From NCBI GenBank assembly GCA_002049455.2, contig KV918845.1, positions 203,126-267,125 of the forward strand: DNA of 64,000 bases, read 5' to 3'. The position numbers and the translations under genes were made by a program. The notes beneath the pieces were generated by a model. That model saw only the letters and a list, made by a program, of their open reading frames with translations. It had not been told where the DNA came from and searched no databases. Position 1 is the stretch's first letter, and every line of letters begins with the position of its first letter. Shown piece after piece: positions 25,957 to 37,049 of the stretch. Source of the stretch: Porphyra umbilicalis (Eukaryota > Rhodophyta > Bangiophyceae > Bangiales > Bangiaceae).

Positions 25957-28900
25957 ACAGCATTAGTCGGAGGCCGCTGCCAGTAAGTTGATATGGCTGA
26001 CGCTTCTCAGATACTTGTTCACCGTGAATTCTCTTCCGTTGGTCAGCTGTCACCGTCCTTTCTCCTTATCCGTGCGGCATCACGAGATCTCGCTCACGAG
26101 GCTGAAAACGTAGCCTCCCTGTCCTTGCGTTCCTCCCGATTTGGTCAGTCATAAATCGGGTGCTGTCGAGAATCGGGCGGATCGTATGCCCCTGATCGAT
26201 ACGAATGCGGAAGTGGGCATCAACGGGTAGGATGTGCTGCGCTTTGTGCTCCTTTTTTTCTTCTGAGGACCCGAGGGCCACCCTCTGATACGTCTACAAA
26301 GTTTGGGGTCGATTGATGTACATGCGCCGAAACCAGAGCCGTTTTTCCATAGGACTAATAAGATGAGATAGACTTTAGTCCACATCTGGCGATCAACCCA
26401 TCTCTACGACTCCCCCTCTTTCACCGTAGGCGGTGCCCCACGAGGCCCCCTGCACAGCTCCAGTCAGTACTCCGATGCGGCGCTTTCCCACGCATCGCCG
26501 CCGCAGCACACAAGGCGTTCCACGACTACCGCCGAGTGGTCGCGTCCGTACGGCGCGCGACGGACACCGCCGGTCCGTTCGCTTCGAAGCAAACGAGCAA
26601 GTCTGACCTTCTGAGATCTCTACAGGAAAATTGAAATGAGTTCATGAACACGTGTCAATTCCACAAGTACACTAAAATCGAGCGAAAATCAAGCTGAAGC
26701 CTGCCCTAGGTAATCAAAGAAAAAAAATCGCCCCACAGCATGGGGACCTGGCCTTATCCGGCCACCTCCCCATGCCGTGGGGTCGTTATCGGCTCGAATG
26801 ATTGGCTCACATCGCCCGAGATGATAACTTATCGATACCGGCTGAGCCAATGTCATCGCTCTGATTTAAAATCGATTGGTTCTGGGTCACACACGTTGCC
26901 AGTGCAGACCCACCCTGTCGAATCATTCAGGTACCAACTGGCCTATTGCACGCCTCCACGGGAAGGTATGGAATAACAACTCTTTCTCTGATGCGAATTC
27001 TCTGCACTAAGTCGATCGCACTCCACGGCACCGCCGGCCCCCCCCGTTTAAAGAAGACGCGAAGCGCAATGAGCACCTCGGAGCATGCAACCCCAAAATG
27101 CCGAGGCAAGGCAAGTGTCATAGAGAAGCACAAACCACCAGACACGCCGGGACTGCCGACGCCCGACCGCCCGCCGCCCGACGCGACTCGTGCCGTGCCC
27201 CGCGCCGCCGCCGACGCCGCGCTGCGGTGCCGGCGGCCGCCACACCTTCTGACGCCACCCCCCCCCGTGGCGCGGCCGTGGCCGCCCAGCGACGCCGGGG
27301 GGAGACACGTTGTGCGCTGCGTCGGCGGCGGCGTCAGCGGCGACACCCCCGGCCGCACGGTCGCGGGCCAGTGACCACCAACAGGCGGCCGCGGCAGCGG
27401 CGGCACCAGCCCCGGACGGCAGGTTTCCCACGTCGTCACCCGCATGTCCGTGCCATCCGACGCGCCGCCGCTACGGGCAAAAGCGCCGCTGTCGCCACGA
27501 ATACACACGGGCGGGCGCCCCCGCCCCCCCCCCCGCCCTCCCCTCGCGCCCGTCGCAGTCGTGAGCGACAGCGGCGGGTGTGGCCGACAGCGGCCGCGTC
27601 GCCCCCGTCCCCCCGGACTCGCAGTGATCGCAACGACGGCCACAGCCCGCTGTGGTGCGCGCGTCCGTGCCGAGCGCGCGCCCGCCACCAGTGGCCACAC
27701 TCCCGCACGGCGCGGAGGCACGGTCAGTGCAGCCTCATGGCGGCGCGACGCGGCCGTGGCCGGCCGCCACGCCCCGCCTTGCGCACCCTGTCTGTGTGTC
27801 ACCCGACGCCAACTCGCGCGTACGGCGGCGGCCGCGGCGGCCATCTCCCTGACCGTGACTCCACCGTCCCCATTACATTTTTTGCTCGTCAGCCCCCGGT
27901 GACTAAAGTCTGTCTCACTCTATTAGTCCTCTGAGTACCGCACTTTTTTTGGAGAGACCAGAACTCCGCCGCTACGACCGCAAAAGACAAGCAGTCTTCA
28001 CACAAGGGATAGAGACCCCCCGAACCTTTTTGCTGCAAGAAATGGTACACATTCTTCTGTAGGAAGCCCTTCAACGGCACACCTATGTCGAAAATATACG
28101 GCTTCGACGCATCGTTTTCAGGCCTTCCGGCACACTGGGCGAGCCGCACGAGGTCACAGCACCGTTTCTCGCATTTGTCCCATGTTCATATACCTCGAGC
28201 ATCCGAGTGCACTATTCTGCGCAGCGCTCCAATCCCACTGGTCGAAGGTAGACGTCCGTAAAGAGTATGTCGAGAAGAAGCGTAAGCGTTTTGTTGTAGC
28301 AATCCCCTGACATTGGGAGGCTACTTAAAAGTTCGCTGATCCAGAAGTGCGATCTATTGCGCGACTTTTGAGATTCGATATCACGAGATCCGGCAGTCCA
28401 TCGAGTCGCGCGCTTCGTCAGTAGCCAATGAGCGCCTGTGCATGGGCACTGCAAAATTAAATCCAGGATTGCCCTCGAAAGCCTCTTTGAGTGGCTCAAG
28501 CGCCATCGCACACCTACCCCCCCACCATTTCCCCGCCGTCGCTGTCGTGCCTCCCGCGGTCGTCGTCGTGGGGCAGCGTGTGTGTGCCACTGCACCGGTG
28601 GCCGAAGCGGACTATTCCCTCCAGAAAAGCAACGGCGCCGCCGGGGAGCGCTATGCGGGGGCGGGGCGGGGGGAGGGTGGGGGGGGGGGTTTTGGGAACA
28701 GCTGCTCCGCACAACTGCAGTTGCTTTGCGTCGCCGGTGACGAGCGTCGCGCCGGCGGCGACGAGCGCCGCACTACATTTCAGCGCGGCGGCTGACGTCG
28801 CCGGCGACGGGCGTGCTCCAACCGCCGACGTGGTTGCGTGCGCCGCACCCGCCGTGGCAAGCGGCGTCAGCGCTACGGCTGCACCCGCCGGTGCCGGCGG

Positions 28901-29102
28901 CGGCACTGCGATCGCAACCGTATCCGCCACCGCGCCTACATCCACCGCCCCGTTGTCGACTCCACAGCCCGCACGGGCCAACTGCGCCGGCCCATCACCA
29001 GAAGGGCCCGAGCGTGGGCGGGTGGGGGGGGGGGGGGGCAGGGGACGGAGGCGGCACTGCGCTCAGACGGCGTGCGTGCCGGTGCGGTGGCAGCCGGCGC
29101 CG
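25957..29102. repeat. satellite unit 10
   Basis: Full copy with the T variant near 27910, GCTTTGTG, AATCAAGCTG and GTCGTCACC as in unit 9. It has private changes at about 27213 (GCCGACGCC), 28652 (GGGGGCGGGG), 28690 (GTTTTGGG) and 29070 (GCGTGCG). It is the most diverged of the clean copies and lies nearest the array edge. Confidence 0.9.
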
Positions 29103-29900
29103 ACAGCATTAGTCGGAGGCCGCTGCCAGTAAGTTGATATGGCTGACGCTTCTCAGATACTTGTTCACCGTGAATTCTCTTCCGTTGGTCAGCTGTCACC
29201 GTCCTTTCTCCTTATCCGTGCGGCATCACGAGATCTCGCTCACGAGGCTGAAAACGTAGCCTCCCTGTCCTTGCGTTCCTCCCGATTTGGTCAGTCATAA
29301 ATCGGGTGCTGTCGAGAATCGGGCGGATCGTATGCCCCTGATCGATACGAATGCGGAAGTGGGCATCAACGGGTAGGATGTGCTGCGCTTCGTGCTCCTT
29401 TTTTTCTTCTGAGGACCCGAGGGCCACCCTCTGATACGTCTACAAAGTTTGGGGTCGATTGATGTACATGCGCCGAAACCAGAGCCGTTTTTCCATAGGA
29501 CTAATAAGATGAGATAGACTTTAGTCCACATCTGGCGATCAACCCATCTCTACGACTCCCCCTCTTTCACCGTAGGCGGTGCCCCACGAGGCCCCCTGCA
29601 CAGCTCCAGTCAGTACTCCGATGCGGCGCTTTCCCACGCATCGCCGCCGCAGCACACAAGGCGTTCCACGACTACCGCCCAGTGGTCGCGTCCGTACGGC
29701 GCGCGACGGACACCGCCGGTCCGTTCGCTTCGAAGCAAACGAGCAAGTCTGACCTTCTGAGATCTCTACAGGAAAATTGAAATGAGTTCATGAACACGTG
29801 TCAATTCCACAAGTACACTAAAATCGAGCGAAAATCAAACTGAAGCCTGCCCTAGGTAATCAAAGAAAAAAAATCGCCCCACAGCATGGGGACCTGGCCT
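29103..29900. repeat. terminal partial satellite unit
   Basis: The last copy covers about the first 798 bp of the unit and then switches abruptly to unrelated sequence after GACCTGGCCT. The switch falls in the loop of the 52-bp palindrome present in the internal copies, so only its left arm (29877-29891) remains. It has a private C at about 29679 (CCGCCCAGTGG). Confidence 0.9.
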
Positions 29901-32177
29901 CGCGCGCCCCTGACGCCCCCGAAATAGGGGCGTCGTGTGCAACCCTACTACGCAGTGTATCGATCACTGCTGCGGGTCCTTTGGGCATGGTTCGGTGCGC
30001 AACATGCGTCCAGCACTTTCTGTAGCTTTTCTCGTTTGTAGCATGTCAGCCGCGGTCGTACGGACGCCGTACGTCGCTTTTCGTAGGATGACCGGGTCAG
30101 TTGCCTCAGAATGAGGGTGGTGCGTTCAGACCCCCGGAAACGTCGATCTGGTCAGACGCGTCGACTGTATTTTGTGGTTAAGTCCGGCGATGGCGCTCCA
30201 CGGGACAACCAAGGCACATTCTGTTCGAATTTTCAAGCAGACGCTCGCGACCCATCGTCCTGGAGGAGAGGGCTCCCGGACGGCCGGCGGGAGCTGCCGA
30301 CGGCCGCACCACCGCTGTCGTCGGGGTCACCACCGCGGCGGCCGCACACGCCCGACACACCCCCCTGCGCGCGTCGGTGCGCGACCACCCGCGACCAACA
30401 CAGCCGGCGCGCGGTCGGCCGCCGCGCCGAAGAGGCGCCCAGCCCCACCCACCCCCCCGCGCGCACGTGTGGGTGTCCCCGCCGTGGCCACCGTGGCGCC
30501 CGTCCGCCTCCACGACACCTGCACGGACCGCGGCGCCCGACGCCCCGCCCTGCCGGCGGCCGCACCGCCCATCGCGCGCGACATGGTATGGTCTGAGGCG
30601 CCGCCGCCCCCGCGCCGACGCGGCGGCAGCGTTGACGGCGGCCCCGGCCGCTGGGGTGCCCCCCCACTACTCGCCCCCGCCCGTGTCTGACTGGGGACGA
30701 GCTCCGCCGCCGTTGGGAGCGGGAAAGGGCGCCGGCAGCGCCACCGCCGCCTCCCCTGCCGCGCCTGCCGCCGCCGTTGCGCCCGCCATCGCCGCGACTG
30801 CGACGGGTGGTGGCTTCGACGGCGGCGGCGGCGGCGGCGGGCTGTGGTCCATGGCCCCACCGTCGCCGCTGCCGCCGCTAGCGGGCGTGCGCACCGCCGC
30901 CGACGCGCCGGCGGGGGACGGCGGCGCGGAGTTCGACGGCGGGCTGCCTGCGGCGGCGGCGGCGCCGTTCAACTGCCGCGGCCGTGGCGACCGGGACGAG
31001 TGCGACGGTAGGCCGGCGGCGGTGTGCACGTCTGGAGGTGCGGGGGTATTCCTCTGCTTGTGGCTGGGGGGGGGGGCGCGGCGGTGACGGCGGCGGAGCG
31101 GGCGGCGGCGGCGGCGGTGCTTGTTGGCGGTGGCTTGTTTGCCGAGGACGCGCGGCCGTGCGAGGGGGGTGGGTCGCGTGGGCTGGTCGTCGGTGGCTGC
31201 TTCGCATGTTGTAAACAAGTCCAGGGTATTTCCGCGAACGCGTTTTCAGTATCCGGTATCCACTTCAGTTCCGTATCACCCTGCTATTTAACTGGGAGAG
31301 CAATTGTGCCCAGAATCGGCCTTCCTGGCACTGTGGAGCGGGGAAATGTTTATTTCCGGTCGCGGTACGCATATTGTAGCCCACCTGTTCCTGCATGCCT
31401 GTCATGCTCGTCAGGGTGGGACAAAAGTGGATATTGACTGTACTGCCACGTCTGACCCACTGTCGCGACGCCGTGTGGAAGCCGACCCCGCTCCAGTGGA
31501 AGAAAGAGGATCGCCAGGGCGACGCCATGCGCGGCGGTGTGGAGCTCTGCGCCTCCGCATCCTCAGTGACCTTTGGTGATGCAGCATTGTAGGGGACCCC
31601 ATGACAGTGCTCATCCGTTGCTGTAGGAGGGGGGGAGGGTGCAAATGGCTGGGGTTGTGAGCGGGCCCCGCACCACGGCTGTGCGCCGCCACCTTGGGAT
31701 CACCTCGCGGGGTGTGCGCTTGCTGTTTTGCCCGGACTTTAGGGTGTGGCGGCGGGTGTTGGGGCTGCAGGGCCCGCGCGACACGTCTCAGACCGCCGTC
31801 GCCGGTGGCTCGGCTTTGTTGGTTGTCTCCCTTGCCGCCCCGGCTGGCGTGTGCAGGCCGTCTCGTGCGTCCTGTCCCTTGTTTGTTTTTCTGCATTTGC
31901 CTCGGTCGTGACAGTCCTGGAGTCGCGGAGCTCACAATCTTGCCGTGGACGAGAGGCCTCGAGTGCACTGTCGAGCAGTTTCGCTGCGTCCTGTGTTCTG
32001 ATTTGACTCCTCCGCTCTCCCCACGCGCAGTGGTCGAGCCGGCTACTTGCCCTCTGCTCCTTTGCTCCCAAGAGGACGGCGTCTCTCTTGTGGCGGCTGC
32101 CATCTCCGACTTGACCGCACTGTTCTCTGCCATCCGTTTTATTGCGCCCCATCCCTTCTTCTTCATTTCCGGGCATC
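29901..32177. other. GC-rich transition region, no gene I can defend
   Basis: Unique sequence follows the satellite. Positions 30377-31087 (+) are open and would give an Ala/Pro/Gly-rich disordered protein, but the opposite strand is also open at 30667-31218, as expected for very GC-rich DNA. No domain is recognisable. Positions 31250-32177 are lower in GC and hold the likely promoter and 5' leader of the phosphotransferase gene, with a pyrimidine-rich stretch just before 32178. Confidence 0.4.
29912..29934. other. 8-bp perfect hairpin next to the array edge
   Basis: GACGCCCC and GGGGCGTC form perfect arms around a 7-base loop, starting 12 bases beyond the satellite breakpoint. Confidence 0.5.
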
Positions 32178-33328
32178 ATGGTGCATGATGGCGGTGTGCC
32201 TGCTCTCATCCGTGTCACCCCCTCACCGTCGCTGCCGCCAGAGGTAGCCGTCGGCGCCAACGGGTGCTCCCCACCCCAACGAGTGGTGGCGCAGATGGCC
32301 GTCCTCCCAACGCCCAAACCTGTGGTCACACCGACGGCCACCTCCCCAACGTCACAGCCGACAGGGGCGGCGCCCCCCGCCCCCCCCCCCCACCCGTTGG
32401 CGCGGCGGCGGACGCCGGCCGCCGCCGCAGCCGCCGCCGTCGCAACGACGACGAGGAGGCGGCCGCCCTCAGCCGCCGCCTATCGCGGCTGCTGCGCCAC
32501 GACCTCCTCGACGCGGGCCTCACGCCCGCCCCCGACGGCTTTGTGCCGCTGGCGGCGGTGCTCCGCTGCCGCAGCTTTGCCGGCGTGTCTGCCGACGCGG
32601 TCGAGCGGGTGGTGGCGACGAGCGAGAAGCAGCGCTTCTCCCTCGTGTCCCGCGTCGCCAACGGCGGCGGCGGGGGGAGGGGGGGTGCCGCCGCCGGCGC
32701 GCCCGGCGCCACCGTGCCGGGCGCCGCCGCCGCCGCCCCAGAGCTGATGATCCGCGCCAACCAGGGCTTCTCCGCCCGCGTCGCGGCGGCCCTGTCTGCC
32801 GATGCGGTGTACGCGCGGCTGACGCCGCCGGCGGCGGGTCAACCGCCGCTGCTCGGCGTGCACGCAACGACGTCCTCGTCGTTTGCGCGCATCGCCGCCG
32901 ACGATGGCTTGCGGGCCATGCGGCGGGACGCCATTCACTTTTCGCGCCTGCCACTGGCGCCGCCGCCCGCCGCGGTCGGCGAGGCTGCCGCCGCCGCCGC
33001 CGCCGCCACCGCCTCCGCCGCCGCCGCTGACGGCGCCGCCGGCGTGGCGCCCGCCGACCGCACGGAGCTGACCGTCCTCCGCGGCATTGTCGCGGGCGTG
33101 CGGTCGGGCCGCCGCCGCGGCGGGGAGCTCGTCGACCGTGTGGCCATTGTGGTGGACGTGGGCGCCTCGGCGGCGGCCGGCATTGTCTGGCACGTCTCCT
33201 CCAACGGCGTGTTGTTGACGCAGGGGGGGGTGGGGGGAGTCCTCCCCAAGCGCTGGATCGTGCGCGTGACGGACGTGGTCAGCGGGGCGGACTTATCGGC
33301 CGACCTGTGGCCGGCGGGGGGACAGTAG
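32178..33328 (+). CDS. TPT1: RNA 2'-phosphotransferase, Tpt1/KptA family
   Basis: Tpt1/KptA transfers the internal 2'-phosphate left by tRNA splicing onto NAD+. The family signature is complete. In the frame open from 32264 the order is LSRLLRH (residues 73-79, catalytic Arg-His pair), DGFVPL, SEKQRFSL, IRANQG (163-168), GVHATT (198-203), GLRAMRRDAIHFS (215-227), a Val/Asp-rich strand, then SNGVLLTQGGVGG and a C-terminal strand. Oddities are a Phe where the family has His after RANQG, and Ala-rich insertions near 240-260. No in-frame ATG precedes the conserved part. The best start, ATG 32178 (GGGCATCATGG), is one frame off and would join through the C runs at 32373-32394. I therefore infer a homopolymer indel or a short unseen intron there. 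Family assignment is firm; the N-terminus is not. Confidence 0.85.
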
Positions 33329-34473
33329 GGGGGCGGTGGCGCGGGCGTACGGCGCGACGGCGTGGCGCGGGCGTACGGCGCGATGGCCGGTCCTTGCCGG
33401 CTGGTAGGACTTTTTTTTCGGTTGGTCCGTGGTGCGCGCTGGGCTGGGCGCTGGTGGCCGGTGCCTGTGCCCGTCGAAGGAGACCGCGGGGCTCGGGTGT
33501 CTGCGGGCGCCACCGCGTGGGCCTCCGCGTGTACACCTTGGCGGGCTGTAAGGTGCGCTATCGCACTATCGGCTGTCTGTTTGGCGCGGGCGGAATGTGG
33601 GGGGAAGAGGGCAGGGGTCGCTGCTGCATAGCCGCGATCCACATGCATCGCGGGGACGCTGCAGGCGGGACCATGAGAGCCGCAGCGTAGTGTCTTGTGG
33701 GAACATTTTTGAGCGCACCTTTTTGCACCAACGTCAGCGGCTGATTGGCGCGTGTCGGGCTTGCTCGCTCGTCCTTTCTGTTTGCCTCGGTCGCTTGTGG
33801 CGTCGTGCCCTTTGTCGTCAGAGGCTTGCGGCGGTCGCCGAAAAACCTGCATCGTCCCCGCTCATTCCGGCCAAACCCCCCATCCAACCGGTCCGAGTCA
33901 GGCCCAGAAGACGATGCGCCGCTCCGTGGAGATCATATGGGGTCTGCTCAAGAAGCCTGGACGCCGTTCTGGCTGGCTGCGCTCCTGTAGCGACCCCCCC
34001 CCGCCAGAGCCAGACTGTTACCCGTCGCCACGCGGCTCGGGTCGACGACGGCGTCGTGCTCCGCCGCCCAGCTGACAGACGCGTGAACGGGGGTCGTCGA
34101 CAAGGGTGCCATGTCCCCACAACGTGTGCGGGCAGGTGGGTGGAGGTAGGCCGCAGTCTACAGCCTCTCGCGGGTGGGGACCGTGCAATTTCTCTGCGGC
34201 ACCGTCACCGCGAGGGTGCGCCACTACCTGCTGTGGGTGGGGACTGCCGCGGAGGTGTCTCGTGCCGCCGCCGGTCGGCTGTGCCCGTTGCGTGTTGGGA
34301 GCATCATCCGTAGAAGACTGCCGCTCGGGGCATGGGCAGTTCGTAAATATGTGCTTGGTTTCTTGAGATGTACGCGGCCGACCATCACTCTAAGACGGTG
34401 CCATCCTGCATTGGATGGAGACCTTGGGCTACTATACATGTATCACCTCCGCTTCCTCCTAGACGCAACGTCC
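33329..34473. other. intergenic, no supported gene
   Basis: This separates the phosphotransferase and the minus-strand gene ending at 34474. Short open frames exist on both strands, but none has a recognisable domain or consistent composition. The 3' ends of both flanking transcripts presumably lie here. Confidence 0.4.
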
Positions 34474-35574
34474 TCACGCCCACCGGTTCATCACCTTGGT
34501 GTGAAACATTGGCGCGGTCTTCGCAAACCCAACCGCCCCTGCTACCCCACCCGGTGCCTCCACCTCCACCTCCGTCGCGTACTTCTCCAATTGACGGCGC
34601 CGCACCCCTCCGCCACTGCAAATGCCTCCCGAGAAGGCAAATGCGCCCTCCCCACGGTCGTAGCGGAAAGCAACCAGCCCAGCATGCCGGGGCGGCGTGC
34701 CGGGGTCCCCCCCGTCTGCTGCGCGGGACCCCGATTGTACGGCGTCGACGATGCCAGCGACGGCGCGGCGGCGGCGCATTTCAGAGGCAGCCGCGGCTTC
34801 AGTGGCCGCCTCGGTAGCGGCGGCGGCCGCGCGCAGCCGCCGCGCGCGGGCGTACCGCTTGGACGCGACGCGACGGGCGACGACGTCTGGGGCCAAGGCG
34901 TAGCGCTTGACAACCGCCGCCGCTTCAGACGCGACCGCTGCTGCCGCAATGGTGGTCAGCTCAACCTGACGCGCAAGCACGGCGGGCACCACAAACGCAT
35001 GGTACCACGCTGGCAACGCATATGCGACGACCGCCTGCCCGGCAGCGTCATTGTCGAGACGCCTCCGCTTGTGCGCGGACGCAGCCACGTCTGCCACGTA
35101 CGCCGCGTAGCGCGCGGCGAGCACCACCACGGTAGCGGCCGCTGCTGCATCACGCGGCAGCAGCGTGTCGAGCCGACCGCTGCCGGCAACGACCATTGAC
35201 GTGGGGCGGGCGGCGCGGGCAGTGGCGACAGGGAGGTAGGCGGCAAGGCCCTCCGAGAGGGGCGTCGGGCCGGCCGCGTGGCCGAGCCGCCGGGATGGGG
35301 GCGGGGGGTGCGCAGACGCCGACGAGGTGGCAGCCGAGGCCGACGCGGGTGGGCGCGATTGTAGTCGCGACGCAACGGCAGCAATGGCCGCACCCAGGCC
35401 CGGGATGGAGGCAGGCCGTGCGGCGGCGGCGGCGGCGACGAAGGCAGCGTCCGCGCACGGGTAAGGAACAGGCACGGACACCATTGGGGTGCCGGTGGAG
35501 CCGACGCCGGCAGGGGGGGGCGCGCGCCGGGAGGCCGCCCACCGGGCGGCCGCAGTCGCAAGGTAGACCTGCAT
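34474..35574 (-). CDS. Ala/Arg-rich protein of unknown function (366 aa)
   Basis: An uninterrupted frame starts at a true ATG (35574, context GCCGCCATGCAGG) and ends at TGA (34474). I do not recognise a family. The N-terminal half is Ala/Pro-rich and looks disordered. A central part reading DAAAAATVVVLAARYAAYVA then HKRRRLD suggests helices followed by a nuclear-localisation-like basic patch. Residues about 190-270 form a long Ala/Arg/Glu helix-rich stretch with a second basic cluster (EMRRRR). The C-terminus is more ordinary (VAFRYDRGEGAFAFSGG, then AKTAPMFHTKVM). The plus strand is also open over 34174-35199 but its translation is Arg/His/Pro-scrambled, so I prefer the minus strand. Confidence 0.5.
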   Translation of the reverse strand: MQVYLATAAARWAASRRAPPPAGVGSTGTPMVSVPVPYPCADAAFVAAAAAARPASIPGLGAAIAAVASRLQSRPPASASAATSSASAHPPPPSRRLGHAAGPTPLSEGLAAYLPVATARAARPTSMVVAGSGRLDTLLPRDAAAAATVVVLAARYAAYVADVAASAHKRRRLDNDAAGQAVVAYALPAWYHAFVVPAVLARQVELTTIAAAAVASEAAAVVKRYALAPDVVARRVASKRYARARRLRAAAAATEAATEAAAASEMRRRRAVAGIVDAVQSGSRAADGGDPGTPPRHAGLVAFRYDRGEGAFAFSGGICSGGGVRRRQLEKYATEVEVEAPGGVAGAVGFAKTAPMFHTKVMNRWA

Positions 35575-36404
35575 GGCGGCGGCTGGTAACCGTGTAGCAA
35601 GTCACGACCAGTCGGCGTCGGGCGGCGAGGGGAAGCTCGGTCAGAAGTGGTAGTACGTGGTGGGTAAAGAAGAGAAGGTCGGGAGGATGACGGGACTCAC
35701 AACGGTACGCACGACGAGAGATGTTGTTTGATACAGGAGCGTCGGCGGCGCTCTTGAAGGCCGGCGACGTGTTCTTAATGAAGACAGGGAAGCCCCGCGA
35801 ACTGGTAGCTGTACGTGATCACGTGTGCCCGCCACGCACCCGGATGCGGCTGTGAGGTCATCCAGCCCACTTCGCCTCAGACGTCACGCTCAGAGCCACA
35901 ACTGCCTCAGCGAGTGGTTGGACGCTGCTGAACTCACGCCAACGACAGCCTCTCATTTGCGCGGGTCCGGCGTCAACTAGATGACCTTCCGAAAGAATCT
36001 CAAATGCTCGGTTCGACGCGACCGGCAGGCACAGCTGTGTCTGGCCCAAACACCATCCCGTGTCGCCCGCTTTGGTCGTCACAATTGCTGTCTCCCAATG
36101 TTGGTGCTTGTGAGCTTTCAGGGAGCTCCGATGGACAAACATATGGGTGCTACTCTTTCTCGGATTACAGCGCCGGACCGGCCAGCCATGAACTGCTCCC
36201 AGTGCACCGTCCAGCCCGCGACCGTGATAACACCTCACACCGTTCCCAACGACTCTGGTGTTCCTTGGTCCCTCACCGACCTCCCTTGCCGTTCAACTCC
36301 AGTGCGCCGCGCCCTGTTGCACGCCTCTTTCCGCTCTCCGTCCCTACCTCTCGCCCTTCCGTCACTCTCTCTCTCGCCCCCCCCCTCCCCGCGCGTCCTC
36401 CACC
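35575..36404. other. divergent intergenic region
   Basis: This lies between the minus-strand gene starting at 35574 and MOB1 starting at 36405, so it should hold both promoters. The 60 bases before MOB1 are strongly pyrimidine-rich (CTCTCTCTCG then C runs), an initiator-like leader. No coding region is supported. Confidence 0.45.
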
Positions 36405-37049
36405 ATGTTATCCCTCCTCAACCGCAACAAGACTTTTAAGCCCCGGCGGCGTGCGGATGGGGCCGACAACCCCCGGTATGAGTTGTCCAAACTCGCCACC
36501 GATGTCCTGGGTACCTCCCTCCCCGCCGGCGACCTGCGGGAGGCGGTCAAGCTGCCCGACGGGTACGCGCCCAACGATTGGATCGCAGTGCACTTGGTCG
36601 ACCTGTTCAACCAACTCAACCTCATCTATGGCAGCATGTGCGACGACTGCACGGACGGGAGTTGCCCCATCATGTCGGCGGGCGGCAAGTATGAGTACCT
36701 GTGGGCCGATACGGAGCGGTACAAGAGCCCGACACGAGTGTCTGCGCCCAAGTATGTCGACTTGCTCATGGATTGGGTCGACAAGCAGCTGGCCGACGAG
36801 GCGCTCTTCCCCGTCGCCGGCGGGCGGGCGTTCCCTGAAGACTTTCGGTCCGACGCCAAGCGAATCGTGCGGCGGCTGTTCCGGGTGTACGCGCACCTCT
36901 TCTACTCACACTTGGACGAGATTGTGGCGGTCGGGGCGGAGGCGCACCTGAGCACCTGCTTCCGCCATTTTGTGTTTTTCGGGACCGAGTTTGGGTTGCT
37001 GCCGACCAGGGAGATGGAGCCGCTCAAGGACATCATCGCCAAGTTGTGA
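36405..37049 (+). CDS. MOB1: MOB1-family kinase activator
   Basis: MOB1 binds and activates NDR/LATS-type kinases in Hippo and mitotic-exit signalling. The predicted protein is 214 aa, the usual MOB1 length (about 216), and begins at ATG 36405 in a CCACCATG context. The N-terminus NRNKTFKPRR matches the family. The zinc site is complete: Cys82 and Cys87 (C-x4-C in DDCTDGSCPIM), and His164 and His169 (H-x4-H in YAHLFYSHLDE). Other hallmarks are MSAGGKYEYLWAD, AEAHLSTCFRHFVFF and the C-terminal EFGLL. It is a single exon with no frame break, which also shows that this part of the assembly is sound. An upstream extension of the frame to 36258 has no ATG support. Confidence 0.95.
   Translation: MLSLLNRNKTFKPRRRADGADNPRYELSKLATDVLGTSLPAGDLREAVKLPDGYAPNDWIAVHLVDLFNQLNLIYGSMCDDCTDGSCPIMSAGGKYEYLWADTERYKSPTRVSAPKYVDLLMDWVDKQLADEALFPVAGGRAFPEDFRSDAKRIVRRLFRVYAHLFYSHLDEIVAVGAEAHLSTCFRHFVFFGTEFGLLPTREMEPLKDIIAKL

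Larger units (their letters stand above)
1..29900. repeat. 3.14-kb tandem satellite array
   Basis: The same unit recurs head to tail at 1, 3947, 7091, 10235, 13380, 16525, 19668, 22812, 25957 and 29103, a period of 3143-3146 bp. Copies from 7091 on are nearly identical, differing by isolated substitutions and by the length of C or G runs. Each unit has a moderately GC-rich first kilobase, a very GC-rich coding-like stretch, an AT-richer middle, and a final 0.6 kb with G runs. Open frames differ from copy to copy because homopolymer lengths differ, so I see no conserved protein. I found no rRNA, snRNA or tRNA in it. It may be a subtelomeric, centromeric or knob-type satellite; the sequence alone does not say which. 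Confidence 0.95.

Noticed and set aside
34174-35199. 341-codon plus-strand ORF
   Set aside because: It is antisense to the 366-residue minus-strand ORF, which has a Kozak-like ATG and more protein-like composition.
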